Shown piece after piece: positions 34,423-43,034 of a DNA stretch of 64,000 bases (the stretch's first letter is position 1; every line of letters begins with the position of its first letter). The stretch is from the NCBI GenBank assembly GCA_047621305.1, contig JBLHNB010000020.1:1-64000 (forward strand), written 5' to 3'. The stretch is from Colwellia_A sp047621305. Its GTDB lineage: Bacteria > Pseudomonadota > Gammaproteobacteria > Enterobacterales > Alteromonadaceae. Both the position numbers and the translations under genes were made by a program. A model generated the notes under the pieces. It ran no database searches. It had not been told where the DNA came from and was given only the letters and a program-made list of their open reading frames with translations.

Positions 34423-36033
34423 ATGACAACAGATGTTATAGAACAAGAATCTCACGATTCGCACGACGATCATGATGATTCACATGAACACGGGAAAATG
34501 ACCGGCATAAAACGTTGGTTATATACCACTAACCATAAAGACATAGGTACCTTGTATTTGTGGTTCGCCTTTATTATGTTTCTTATTGGCGGCGCCTTGG
34601 CAATGGTTATTCGCGCTGAGTTATTTCAGCCAGGATTACAAATTGTTGAACCAGATTTTTTTAATCAGTTAACCACAGTACATGGTTTAATTATGGTATT
34701 TGGCGCCATAATGCCAGCTTTTACTGGTTTTGCTAACTGGATGATCCCAATGATGGTTGGTGCACCAGATATGGCTTTACCAAGAATGAATAATTGGAGC
34801 TTCTGGATATTACCCTTTGCGTTTGCCATCCTACTTTCTTCATTTTTCATGGAGTCAGGTGCGCCAAACTTTGGGTGGACTTTTTACGCACCATTATCAA
34901 CCACCTATTCAAATGGTAGTACCGCATTCTTTGTATTTGCAGTACATATTATGGGGATATCTTCAATAATGGGGGCAATTAACATTGTTGTTACCATTAT
35001 GAATATGCGTGCTCCAGGTATGACTTATATGAAAATGCCATTATTTGTGTGGACATTTTTTATCACCGCCTATCTATTGATTGCCGTGATGCCAGTGCTC
35101 GCAGGTGCGGTAACGATGTTGTTAACAGACACCTACTTTGGTACTAGCTTCTTTGATGCCGCTGGTGGTGGTGACCCTGTGTTGTTCCAACATATCTTCT
35201 GGTTCTTTGGTCATCCTGAAGTTTACATTATGATTTTGCCTGCATTTGGTATCGTTTCTACCATAATCCCAGCGTTTTCACGTAAACCTTTATTTGGCTA
35301 CAGCTCAATGGTTTATGCTACAGCATCGATTGCGTTCTTATCATTTATTGTTTGGGCTCATCACATGTTTACAACAGGTATGCCGTTGTTTGGCGAACTG
35401 TTTTTCATGTATTGTACAATGTTAATTGCGGTTCCTACCGGTGTAAAAGTCTTTAACTGGGTAGCCACAATGTGGCGTGGTTCACTCTCATTTGAAACAC
35501 CGATGTTGTTTTCATTAGCTTTTGTCATACTATTTACTATCGGTGGCTTCTCTGGCTTGATGTTAGCAATGACGCCAGTAGATTTTCAGTATCATGATAC
35601 CTACTTTGTAGTGGCTCATTTTCACTATGTATTGGTAACAGGTTCATTGTTCTCTATCTTTGCTGGAGCTTATTACTGGTTGCCTAAATGGACTGGTCAT
35701 ATGTATAACGAACCTTTAGCTAAATGGCATTTTTGGTGTTCACTTATCTCTGTAAATCTATTGTTCTTCCCTATGCATTTTCTAGGTTTGGCTGGCATGC
35801 CACGTCGTATTCCAGATTATGCGTTGCAGTTTGCAGACTTTAACAAGTGGGTTAGTATTGGTGGTTTTGCTTTTGGCTTATCACAGTTAATATTCTTAGC
35901 CTTAGTGATTAAGTGTATTAAAGGTGGCGAAAAAGCACCCGCTAAACCATGGGATGGTGCTGAAGGGTTGGAATGGACAGTAGCAAGTCCTGCGCCATAT
36001 CATACATTTACAACACCACCAAAAATTGATTAA
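34423..36033 (+). CDS. coxA: Cytochrome c oxidase subunit I (haem aa3 / CuB)
   Basis: This 536-residue protein begins with a histidine- and aspartate-rich tail (about 25 residues) and then the conserved IKRWLYTTNHKDIGTLYLWFAF. The catalytic core has the low-spin haem His in TTVHGLIMVFG, the CuB His-Tyr crosslink region FWFFGHPEVYIMILPAFG, HH in VWAHHMFTTG, and the haem a3 region DTYFVVAHFHYVLVTGS. It contains the complete twelve-helix proton-pumping core of A-type oxidases. The acidic, histidine-rich N-terminus could bind metal. It lies 12 bases after coxB. Confidence 0.97.
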   Translation: MTTDVIEQESHDSHDDHDDSHEHGKMTGIKRWLYTTNHKDIGTLYLWFAFIMFLIGGALAMVIRAELFQPGLQIVEPDFFNQLTTVHGLIMVFGAIMPAFTGFANWMIPMMVGAPDMALPRMNNWSFWILPFAFAILLSSFFMESGAPNFGWTFYAPLSTTYSNGSTAFFVFAVHIMGISSIMGAINIVVTIMNMRAPGMTYMKMPLFVWTFFITAYLLIAVMPVLAGAVTMLLTDTYFGTSFFDAAGGGDPVLFQHIFWFFGHPEVYIMILPAFGIVSTIIPAFSRKPLFGYSSMVYATASIAFLSFIVWAHHMFTTGMPLFGELFFMYCTMLIAVPTGVKVFNWVATMWRGSLSFETPMLFSLAFVILFTIGGFSGLMLAMTPVDFQYHDTYFVVAHFHYVLVTGSLFSIFAGAYYWLPKWTGHMYNEPLAKWHFWCSLISVNLLFFPMHFLGLAGMPRRIPDYALQFADFNKWVSIGGFAFGLSQLIFLALVIKCIKGGEKAPAKPWDGAEGLEWTVASPAPYHTFTTPPKID

Positions 36034-36038
36034 TTGAA

Positions 36039-36602
36039 ATGACACAAATAGATAAAGGCACCGAACAGAAAAAACCGACGAGCCATAGTAAAGTTGTAAA
36101 AAAACTTGTATTGATTGTTTTTGGTATGTTTGGTTTTGGTTTTGCTTTAGTGCCCTTATATGATGTGTTTTGCGATATTACCGGGTTAAATGGAAAAACG
36201 AACACTACCTCTGCGGCTTATACCGCAGACGGTATCGATAAATCTCGAACAGTTACCGTGCAATTTATAAGTCGAACTGCACAAGGTATACCATGGCAAT
36301 TTGAGCCAATGGAACGAGAAGTTAAAGTTCATCCCGGTGAAATGAAATTTGTTAAATTTTACGCTAAAAATGAATCAAATCGTGACATTATCGGTCAAGC
36401 TGTACCGTCTGTGTCACCCGGGTTAGCTGCTGAATATTTTCAAAAAATTGAATGTTTTTGTTTTACACAGCAGCCATTAAAAGGCAATGAAGAGGTTGAA
36501 ATGGGGTTGCAGTTTTATGTTGACCCTGAGTTGCCAGAAGACATATCGACACTGACGTTGTCATACACTTTGTATGATGTAACCGGTAAAAAAGATTCAT
36601 AA
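36039..36602 (+). CDS. ctaG: Cytochrome c oxidase assembly protein CtaG/Cox11
   Basis: One N-terminal membrane anchor (VLIVFGMFGFGFALVPLYDVFCDITGLNG) is followed by a periplasmic immunoglobulin-like domain. The copper-binding motif is ECFCFTQQ, preceded by YFQKI, as in Cox11. The family delivers copper to the CuB site of subunit I. It lies 5 bases after coxA, so expression is coupled. The length of 187 residues is usual. Confidence 0.95.
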   Translation: MTQIDKGTEQKKPTSHSKVVKKLVLIVFGMFGFGFALVPLYDVFCDITGLNGKTNTTSAAYTADGIDKSRTVTVQFISRTAQGIPWQFEPMEREVKVHPGEMKFVKFYAKNESNRDIIGQAVPSVSPGLAAEYFQKIECFCFTQQPLKGNEEVEMGLQFYVDPELPEDISTLTLSYTLYDVTGKKDS

Positions 36603-36649
36603 GCGTTATGTACGTTTAATGCGTATATATTAAGTTTAGGGGAATAACA

Positions 36650-37534
36650 ATGACGACAAAAGAATATGAAAGTTATTATGTACCATCACAAAGCCATTGG
36701 CCAATTGTGGGTGCTGTGGCATTATTTTTAATTGCTGTTGGGGCAGGAAACTATGTCTCTCAACTAAATAGTGAAGAAAGTGGCTTTGGCGGCTACATAT
36801 TTTTGGCTGGCGTTTGTTTGGTCATATATATGTTATATGGCTGGTTTAGTAATGTTATTAATGAATCCATGTCAGGTAAGTATAGCCATCAAATGGATAA
36901 CTCATTTCGACAAGGAATGAGTTGGTTTATTTTTTCTGAAGTGATGTTTTTCGCTGCATTCTTTGGTGCCTTGTTCTACGCGAGGACATTATCTGTTCCT
37001 TGGTTAGGTGGCGCAGATAATAATGCGATGACAGGTGCTGTTTTATGGCCTGATTTCGTTGCAAGTTGGCCGTTGTTAAAAACACCGGATGGTACAGAAA
37101 CAACACAAATGGGTTGGAATGGTCTGCCTTTATACAACACCATTTTATTATTAACATCATCTATTACCGCACACTTTGCTCATAGCGCATTACTTAAAGA
37201 TAATCGTAAGAAGCTAAAAATTTGGTTAGGTTTAACTATTTTACTAGGATTATCATTTTTATGCTTACAAGTTGTTGAGTATATGCACGGTTATTCTGAA
37301 GAGATGAAACTGTATATGACCAGTGGTATTTACGGATCAACATTTTATATGTTGACTGGTTTCCATGGTATGCACGTAACGTTAGGAACCATTATGTTAA
37401 TTGTGGTGTTCTTGCGTGTATTAAAAGGTCACTTTACTCCGCATAATGCTTTTGCTTTTGAAGCAGCTAGTTGGTATTGGCATTTTGTTGATGTTGTTTG
37501 GGTGATGCTATTCGTCTTCGTTTATATATTGTAG
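36650..37534 (+). CDS. coxC: Cytochrome c oxidase subunit III
   Basis: This 294-residue, seven-helix protein contains the family signatures: WFIFSEVMFFAAFFGALFYAR, HFAHSALLKD, the LTGFHGMHVTLGTIML histidine motif and the C-terminal AFEAASWYWHFVDVVWVMLFVFVYIL. Subunit III stabilises the oxidase and its proton uptake. A hairpin terminator at 37597-37632 follows, which may end the structural part of the operon. It lies 47 bases after ctaG with a GGGGAATAACA ribosome site. Confidence 0.97.
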   Translation: MTTKEYESYYVPSQSHWPIVGAVALFLIAVGAGNYVSQLNSEESGFGGYIFLAGVCLVIYMLYGWFSNVINESMSGKYSHQMDNSFRQGMSWFIFSEVMFFAAFFGALFYARTLSVPWLGGADNNAMTGAVLWPDFVASWPLLKTPDGTETTQMGWNGLPLYNTILLLTSSITAHFAHSALLKDNRKKLKIWLGLTILLGLSFLCLQVVEYMHGYSEEMKLYMTSGIYGSTFYMLTGFHGMHVTLGTIMLIVVFLRVLKGHFTPHNAFAFEAASWYWHFVDVVWVMLFVFVYIL

Positions 37535-37596
37535 ATGACACTTGTTTTGACAATGGTGTTATAAATATAAATGAAAGTGGATTAAATTCAGCTAAC

Positions 37597-37632
37597 AGAA
37601 GGTGCTACTTATAATATAAGTTAGCGCCTTCT
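37597..37632. terminator. Hairpin after coxC, likely terminator
   Basis: AGAAGGTGCTA and TTAGCGCCTTCT (with a G-T pair and a bulge) frame CTTATA/TATAAG, giving a long, slightly imperfect stem just after coxC. The T-rich CTCTATTATTAATG follows on the + strand. It could serve coxC on one side and the DUF2909 gene on the other. Confidence 0.55.
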
Positions 37633-37655
37633 CTATTATTAATGATATGTGGCGT

Positions 37656-37865
37656 TTAATAAGGGTGGGGATTAGGCGTAATTAGCCCAGTCATAATGCC
37701 AATTAACATCAGAATTACCATAAAAGCAGAGATCATCACTCGACGACCAATAAATTTAGACATTGATGGTTTGTTAGGGTCGTTTTTATTCATAATTAAT
37801 AATGCTTTGAACAAGTTATAGACCATATAAAACAAACAACCGACGAGTATAATTTTAAAAATCAC
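37656..37865 (-). CDS. DUF2909-type twin-helix membrane protein
   Basis: This 69-residue protein has two membrane helices (IFKIILVGCLFYMVYNLFKALLIM and VMISAFMVILMLIGIMTGLI) joined by a short charged loop (NKNDPNKPSMSKFIGRR). This fits the DUF2909 family, which is regularly found between cox structural genes and SURF1 in gammaproteobacteria on the opposite strand. A role in oxidase assembly or stability is inferred from its position. No catalytic residues are visible. Confidence 0.8.
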   Translation of the reverse strand: MIFKIILVGCLFYMVYNLFKALLIMNKNDPNKPSMSKFIGRRVMISAFMVILMLIGIMTGLITPNPHPY

Positions 37866-37988
37866 TAAAAACCTCCTAATGTTATGTTCACGATGAACGG
37901 TATGTCACACTGCCATTGATGGCAAGGAGTGACTATGGTCATTTTAAATGCTAAAAAGACGTAATATTGTTGTAAGGAACTTATCTTT

Positions 37989-38714
37989 TTGAAAAACATT
38001 GTAACAAACATTAGCCTGCCTTGGTTGGCATTTACACTGTTGGTTTTTGCTTTATTAATCAATTTGGGTTTATGGCAAAGTGATCGTGCGCTACAAAAAG
38101 AACAGCGCTTAGAACGTATTGAAGAGCTGAGTAATAAAGATGCCTTAACCTTGCCACAAATATTGGCACAATCACCTGATGAAATTAACGACTTGCCTAT
38201 TCGTCTCGATGGTGAGTTTAATGACGGTAAACAATTTTTGTTAGATAACCAAACGAATAAAGGGCAATTGGGTTATCGGGTTTATCAGGTTTTTAATCTT
38301 GGTAATAAAGCCGTACTGGTTAATTTAGGTTGGGTCTTAGGTTCAATTAGCCGCCAAGAATTACCAGACATAAAGCCTATTGTTGGCAATTATCAGTTAA
38401 AAGGTCATGTACGACTTATTGAACCGGGCATTTTATTAATGGAACAAGAATTTACTAAAAATCAATGGCCTTTACGTGTTCAACAGATCGATCTTGATAA
38501 ATTTTCACAATTAATTGATGTTCAGCTCTTGCCCTTTGTCGTTTACTTAGATAAAACAGACAAGGTAGGTTATAAAAAAAATTGGCAACCTATTGTGATG
38601 CCACCCGAAAAACATCGAGCCTATGCGTTTCAATGGTATAGCTTAGCAGTAGCATGGTTGATGTTGATGTTTTGGGCATCAATAAAGTTTAGTAGAGCCG
38701 AAAACCAAACGTAA
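37989..38714 (+). CDS. SURF1-family oxidase assembly protein
   Basis: An N-terminal helix (LPWLAFTLLVFALLINLGLWQSDRALQK) carries the SURF1 signature LGxWQxxR. The periplasmic domain has LDGEFNDGKQFLLDNQTNKGQLGYRVY and VLVNLGWVLGS, and a C-terminal helix (HRAYAFQWYSLAVAWLMLMFW) completes the fold. The family assists haem A insertion into subunit I. The start codon is TTG at 37989 with AAGGAAC 10-16 bases upstream, a weak site. It begins the assembly-gene part of the locus. Confidence 0.92.
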   Translation: MKNIVTNISLPWLAFTLLVFALLINLGLWQSDRALQKEQRLERIEELSNKDALTLPQILAQSPDEINDLPIRLDGEFNDGKQFLLDNQTNKGQLGYRVYQVFNLGNKAVLVNLGWVLGSISRQELPDIKPIVGNYQLKGHVRLIEPGILLMEQEFTKNQWPLRVQQIDLDKFSQLIDVQLLPFVVYLDKTDKVGYKKNWQPIVMPPEKHRAYAFQWYSLAVAWLMLMFWASIKFSRAENQT

Positions 38715-38740
38715 CAACAATAATAATAAGGTTTAGATGT

Positions 38741-39301
38741 ATGAGTGTGACCCAACAAAAAAAATCCCGTACTAACATGTTATTAGTCCTTGCAGCATTC
38801 GCTCTCCCCGTTGTTTTAGCAAAATTGGCATTAACTCAACATTGGTTTAGTTATGGTGTTACCAATAAAGGGACTTTGGTAGAAAGCGAGTTGACCTTAA
38901 CAAAATTAGGTATAGCCCAAGAAGATTTCGAAAAAACATGGCTGATCCTGTATGCATTGCCAAAGCAGTGTGATGAACAATGTGAACAAACCTTATTAAG
39001 TGTGCACAATACCTATGTTGCCCTAGGCAAAGAAAAGCCTCGAGTAAAACATGTTGCTTTGGTGCAAGGCACTTTATCAGATAAACAGCGTTCAAGATTA
39101 GAACAAAAACAATGGACTATTGTGGCGACAACAACACAAGCCTTAAATCAACTTCAAAAGCCGCAAGTATTAATTGTTGACTCATTAGGGAACGTAGTAT
39201 TGTCACATCAACCTCCCGCTGATGTAAATTCACAAGCAATGTTTGGGAAAGAAATATTAGCTGATTTGAAAAAATTATTGAAATATTCAAGGATTGGTTA
39301 G
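38741..39301 (+). CDS. Membrane-anchored thioredoxin-like protein of the oxidase locus
   Basis: One N-terminal helix (MLLVLAAFALPVVLAKLAL) precedes a periplasmic domain with a thioredoxin-like pattern: LTKLGIAQEDFEKTWLILYALPKQC.EQCEQTLLSVHNTY, then VLIVDSLGNVVLSHQPP. The two cysteines (CDEQC, three residues between) could bind copper or form a disulfide, reminiscent of SCO-type proteins but without the SCO fold signature elsewhere. Such genes are regularly found between SURF1 and ctaA in Alteromonadales and Shewanella. Its exact function is unknown; a copper or redox role is inference. Confidence 0.7.
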   Translation: MSVTQQKKSRTNMLLVLAAFALPVVLAKLALTQHWFSYGVTNKGTLVESELTLTKLGIAQEDFEKTWLILYALPKQCDEQCEQTLLSVHNTYVALGKEKPRVKHVALVQGTLSDKQRSRLEQKQWTIVATTTQALNQLQKPQVLIVDSLGNVVLSHQPPADVNSQAMFGKEILADLKKLLKYSRIG

Positions 39302-39302
39302 A

Positions 39303-40310
39303 ATGAGAACTTCTCAAAATTCTGATCTGAAAAAGCTCGTATTTGTTAGTATTTTATTGGCGATTGTCGTAGTAAGTTTAGGTGCGTATACCCGACTAAC
39401 ACACGCTGGTCTTGGTTGTCCTGATTGGCCTGGTTGTTATGGGTTACTTGATGTGCCTGAAACGACTGAACAGATCATAAAGGCTGAACAAGCATTTCCA
39501 GACCGCCCCGTTGAACCTCATAAAGCATGGAATGAAATGATCCATCGTTACTTTGCAGGGACACTTGGGTTGTTAATTTTAGCTATTGCCTTTTTATCGA
39601 TTAAACGTCGAAAAGAAGGTACACCATTATTTTTACCTATTCTTATTCTTGCTGTCGTTATATTTCAAGCTGCATTAGGTATGTGGACAGTGACCATGAA
39701 GTTAATGCCTATTGTGGTTATGGGGCATTTAATGGGCGGCTTTACAACACTCTGTTTATTATTTTTATTGTATTTAAGGTTAAGACGTTTCCGTATTCCT
39801 GGTGGTGATTACTCCCTTAAAAAGTATGCTCGTTTTGGTATGTTAGGGATAGCAATATTAACAGCGCAAATTGCATTGGGAGGATGGACATCATCTAATT
39901 ATGCTGCCCTTGTGTGTACTGAATTACCGATATGCCAAGCCGGATGGCAAGAACGTATAACGTTTGATGACTCATTTGATTTGGTGCCACCAGAGCGTGC
40001 AACATATGAACATGGGCACTTAAGCCATAATTCACGGGTGACTATTCATGTTGTGCATCGTATCGGGGCTATTATTACGGCTGTTTATTTATTATGGTTA
40101 GTGATTGTAATATTTGGCCGTGCGCAATCTCGATTTTTTAAAAATTTAGCCGTAGGGCTTGGTGTGGTCTTGTTGTGCCAAGTGAGTTTAGGTATTAGTA
40201 ATATATGGTTCTCGTTGCCCTTAATTGTTGCCGTTAGTCATAACGTAGTCGCCGCGTGTTTAATGTTGATGTTAATCACCTTAACGTACAGTTTAAAACG
40301 AAAGATATAG
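39303..40310 (+). CDS. ctaA: Haem A synthase (CtaA/Cox15)
   Basis: This eight-helix protein carries conserved haem-ligand His in RLTHAGLGCPDWPGCYG, HKAWNEMIHRY, MGHLMGGFTT and VVHRIGAIITA, SHNVVAACLM. The LGCPDWPGC cysteine motif and the second cysteine pair (CTELPICQAGW) are characteristic of Cox15. The enzyme oxidises haem O to haem A. The start is placed at ATG 39303 rather than the TTG at 39294; it lies immediately after the thioredoxin-like gene stop. Confidence 0.95.
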   Translation: MRTSQNSDLKKLVFVSILLAIVVVSLGAYTRLTHAGLGCPDWPGCYGLLDVPETTEQIIKAEQAFPDRPVEPHKAWNEMIHRYFAGTLGLLILAIAFLSIKRRKEGTPLFLPILILAVVIFQAALGMWTVTMKLMPIVVMGHLMGGFTTLCLLFLLYLRLRRFRIPGGDYSLKKYARFGMLGIAILTAQIALGGWTSSNYAALVCTELPICQAGWQERITFDDSFDLVPPERATYEHGHLSHNSRVTIHVVHRIGAIITAVYLLWLVIVIFGRAQSRFFKNLAVGLGVVLLCQVSLGISNIWFSLPLIVAVSHNVVAACLMLMLITLTYSLKRKI

Positions 40311-40316
40311 GAAGGA

Positions 40317-41234
40317 ATGATGAGCGAAATAACAAATTCAAATATAAGCGTGCAATCAGTTCCGAGTGCTACTTGGCGTGATTATTACGAAATTACTAAG
40401 CCGCGAGTGGTTGCGTTATTAGTATTAACAGCTCTAGTGGGGATGTGTTTATCTGTACCGGGTGCCATTCCTTGGCAGGTTTTAATTCCATCAATGTTGG
40501 GCATTGGCTTTTTATCATCAGCAGCTGCAGCAATTAACCATATTGTTGATGAACGTATCGACAGCATTATGGGGCGTACATATAATCGTCCGGTTGCTAC
40601 GGGGCGATTAAGCTCAAAAGATGCGACAATTTTTGCGATGATGTTAGCGGTAACTGGTTTTGCCGTTTTATATAGTTTTGTTAATCCACTTACTGCATGG
40701 CTAACTTTTGCAGGTTTGGTTGGGTATAGCTTTGTTTATACAATGTATCTTAAGCGTGCTACACCACAAAATATCACCATTGGTGGTCTTGCTGGTGCTA
40801 TTCCACCTTTGTTAGGTTGGACGTCAATGACGGGTGAAATACACGCTAATGCTTTGTTATTGGTCTTGTTGATTTTTACTTGGACCCCACCACACTTTTG
40901 GGCATTAGCAATTCATCGTAAAGATGATTATGCCAAAGTAAATATTCCGATGTTACCGGTAACACATGGTGTTAGTTTTACTAAAACTCAAATTTTGCTC
41001 TATACCGTGCTGTTATTTGTTGTTGGTCTACTGCCTTATTTAGTGGGTATGTCTAATTGGTTATACTTAATTGGTGCTGTAGTGTTGAACTTAATCTTCT
41101 TCATGTATGCATGGAAACTTAAATTTAATGCTGATGAATCTACCGCTATGGATACTTTTAAATTTTCTATTATTCACTTAATGGCACTCTTTATTATTTT
41201 ATTGCTAGACCATTATTTATTGCCAATGGCTTAA
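40317..41234 (+). CDS. ctaB: Protoheme IX farnesyltransferase (haem O synthase)
   Basis: The UbiA-type prenyltransferase motifs are NHIVDERIDSIMGRTYNRPVATGR (with the N/D-x-x-x-D aspartates) and a second YAKVNIPMLPVTHG after WTPPHFWALAIHRKDDY. Nine membrane helices are predicted in 305 residues. It converts haem B to haem O by adding a farnesyl tail, feeding ctaA just upstream. AGGAAGGA precedes two adjacent ATG codons (40317 and 40320); either may be used. Confidence 0.96.
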   Translation: MMSEITNSNISVQSVPSATWRDYYEITKPRVVALLVLTALVGMCLSVPGAIPWQVLIPSMLGIGFLSSAAAAINHIVDERIDSIMGRTYNRPVATGRLSSKDATIFAMMLAVTGFAVLYSFVNPLTAWLTFAGLVGYSFVYTMYLKRATPQNITIGGLAGAIPPLLGWTSMTGEIHANALLLVLLIFTWTPPHFWALAIHRKDDYAKVNIPMLPVTHGVSFTKTQILLYTVLLFVVGLLPYLVGMSNWLYLIGAVVLNLIFFMYAWKLKFNADESTAMDTFKFSIIHLMALFIILLLDHYLLPMA

Positions 41235-41259
41235 CTATTTATAGTGAATATTAAATCTT

Positions 41260-41889
41260 ATGACTAAATTACTTTATGCCATTGTTGCGCTTGTAGCTCT
41301 GGCTACTGGTGCATTACTTTTTGCGAAATTATCGCAAAATGAACTACCTGAATATGGTTTATATTATCAAGAACCACGAGATATTAATGAATTTAGGTTA
41401 ACGGATCATCAAAATAATACTTTTACTGCTCAGCATTTAAAAGGCAAATGGTCGTGGATATTTTTTGGCTATACTTCTTGTCCTGATGTTTGCCCAACGA
41501 CATTACAAGAACTCAATTACGTTTATGATGACTTTAAAGCTGTCTCTAGAGATACGCAAGTGCTGCTCATTTCAATTGATCCACAACGAGATACTGTTGA
41601 TGCTTTAGCCAATTATATTCAATATTTTAATAAAGAATTCATCGCGCTTACCGCCGGTCATGAGGTGCTATTTCCATTGGCACGTAACTTAGGGTTAATG
41701 TACGCCATAAATGACCAACTAGATGGTAAGCCATATACTGTTGATCATAGTGCTTCAATGATATTAATTAACCCTAAAGGACAGATAGCGGCAATTTTTC
41801 AACCCAATCAAGTATTAGGAAAGCTACCGACCATTGAAGGGGATAAATTAGTTAGCGATTTCAAAAAAATTGTTAACTTATTTAAATAA
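41260..41889 (+). CDS. SCO1/SenC/PrrC-family copper chaperone
   Basis: An N-terminal helix anchors a thioredoxin-fold domain with the copper-binding TSCPDVCPTTLQEL motif and the third ligand His in YTVDHSASMILINPKG. These are the diagnostic residues of SCO proteins that load CuA in subunit II. It ends the rightward oxidase locus, 25 bases after ctaB. The length (209 residues) is typical. Confidence 0.95.
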   Translation: MTKLLYAIVALVALATGALLFAKLSQNELPEYGLYYQEPRDINEFRLTDHQNNTFTAQHLKGKWSWIFFGYTSCPDVCPTTLQELNYVYDDFKAVSRDTQVLLISIDPQRDTVDALANYIQYFNKEFIALTAGHEVLFPLARNLGLMYAINDQLDGKPYTVDHSASMILINPKGQIAAIFQPNQVLGKLPTIEGDKLVSDFKKIVNLFK

Positions 41890-41901
41890 ATTACATTGCA
41901 T

Positions 41902-42957
41902 TTATAGCGGATACCAATCACCATTTTCTTGCAAAATAAACCAAGGCTTTGAATACCAATAATATCGACCCGGTTCACTAATACTTGGTGCGGTACAATT
42001 GCAGCGCACTCGGCCAACGGGCAGTGGCGCACTGTAAGTTACTGTAAAACTCTCCTGATTGAGCCAGTCAATTTTTTGTTTACCTAATCCAGAAATATAA
42101 CAGTTGAGCTGTGTTGGATTGAAATCATCAACAATTACCTCAAAGGTAATTGACTTTGATTGCTGGTGTTTGTGAACCGTTTTTGCATGATCATTTGATA
42201 ACCTCATAGTAAAGGGTAATGAATTGAGCTTATCGACTAATTTTGGTATTTGGTCATAAGGTGCAGAAACAGGGTAGCGCGGTACCGCAGTTAAATCTGT
42301 AGCTAAACCGACGGCGCCCGATTGCTGAGAAAAACCAATATAATCAAGGTCTGTAAGCCATGCTTGTACCGCGGGTGTAAACTCGCCAAAGGGAAAAGCG
42401 AGATATTGCCAATTTTGTCCGGTATTGGCTCGAATAAGCTGTTCGGCTTCAATTAATAATATCGTTTGTTTTTCAAGCCATTGTTGTTCACTGAACCCTT
42501 GAGGAATTCTTGCTAAGGAGTGATGGTCTAAACCATGATTAGCAATAATAGCCCCTTGGTCAGCCATTAATTTGAGTTGCTGCCAAGATAAAAAACCAGC
42601 AAAGTTTTTATCTATCATCGTGGGATTAATAAAAATGGTGTACGGGTAATTGAATTTATCGAGTAAAGGTTTAGCATTATCAAGGACGTCACGGTAGCCA
42701 TCGTCAAAGGTAATTGCTACTGTTTTATTTAATAAGGGTTGTTGTTTCTTAATTGAATTCATTATATCTGACAAGGGTACTACGTTGAAATTGTTATCTT
42801 CTAAGTATTGCAGGTGTTTTTCGAATTGGCTTGGTGAAATACTGGTGCCTGATGAAGTATACTTTAGCACGTGATGGTATTGTAGTATGACTGCACAATG
42901 GGCTAGGTAGCTACAACTGTAGAGTAAGAATAATAATGTTAACTTACATCGTTTCAT
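41902..42957 (-). CDS. Exported polysaccharide deacetylase
   Basis: The start at 42957 is chosen because it gives a clean signal peptide (CKLTLLFLLYSCSYLAHC). The NodB-type catalytic domain has motif 1 VAITFDDGYRDVL, motif 2 NHGLDHHSLA (metal His) and later FPFGEF, with an N-terminal AVILQYHHVLKY typical of the PgaB/IcaB-like group. A beta-rich tail of about 100 residues ends the protein. It probably removes acetyl groups from a cell-surface or periplasmic glycan. It is convergent with the SCO gene and divergent from the MATE gene. Confidence 0.88.
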   Translation of the reverse strand: MKRCKLTLLFLLYSCSYLAHCAVILQYHHVLKYTSSGTSISPSQFEKHLQYLEDNNFNVVPLSDIMNSIKKQQPLLNKTVAITFDDGYRDVLDNAKPLLDKFNYPYTIFINPTMIDKNFAGFLSWQQLKLMADQGAIIANHGLDHHSLARIPQGFSEQQWLEKQTILLIEAEQLIRANTGQNWQYLAFPFGEFTPAVQAWLTDLDYIGFSQQSGAVGLATDLTAVPRYPVSAPYDQIPKLVDKLNSLPFTMRLSNDHAKTVHKHQQSKSITFEVIVDDFNPTQLNCYISGLGKQKIDWLNQESFTVTYSAPLPVGRVRCNCTAPSISEPGRYYWYSKPWFILQENGDWYPL

Positions 42958-43034
42958 AAATTTCACTTTTAATACTATTGAGCTATTTAAAATAGTACTT
43001 TTTTTACAAAAAATCCTCAATAAAAGAGTAAAAC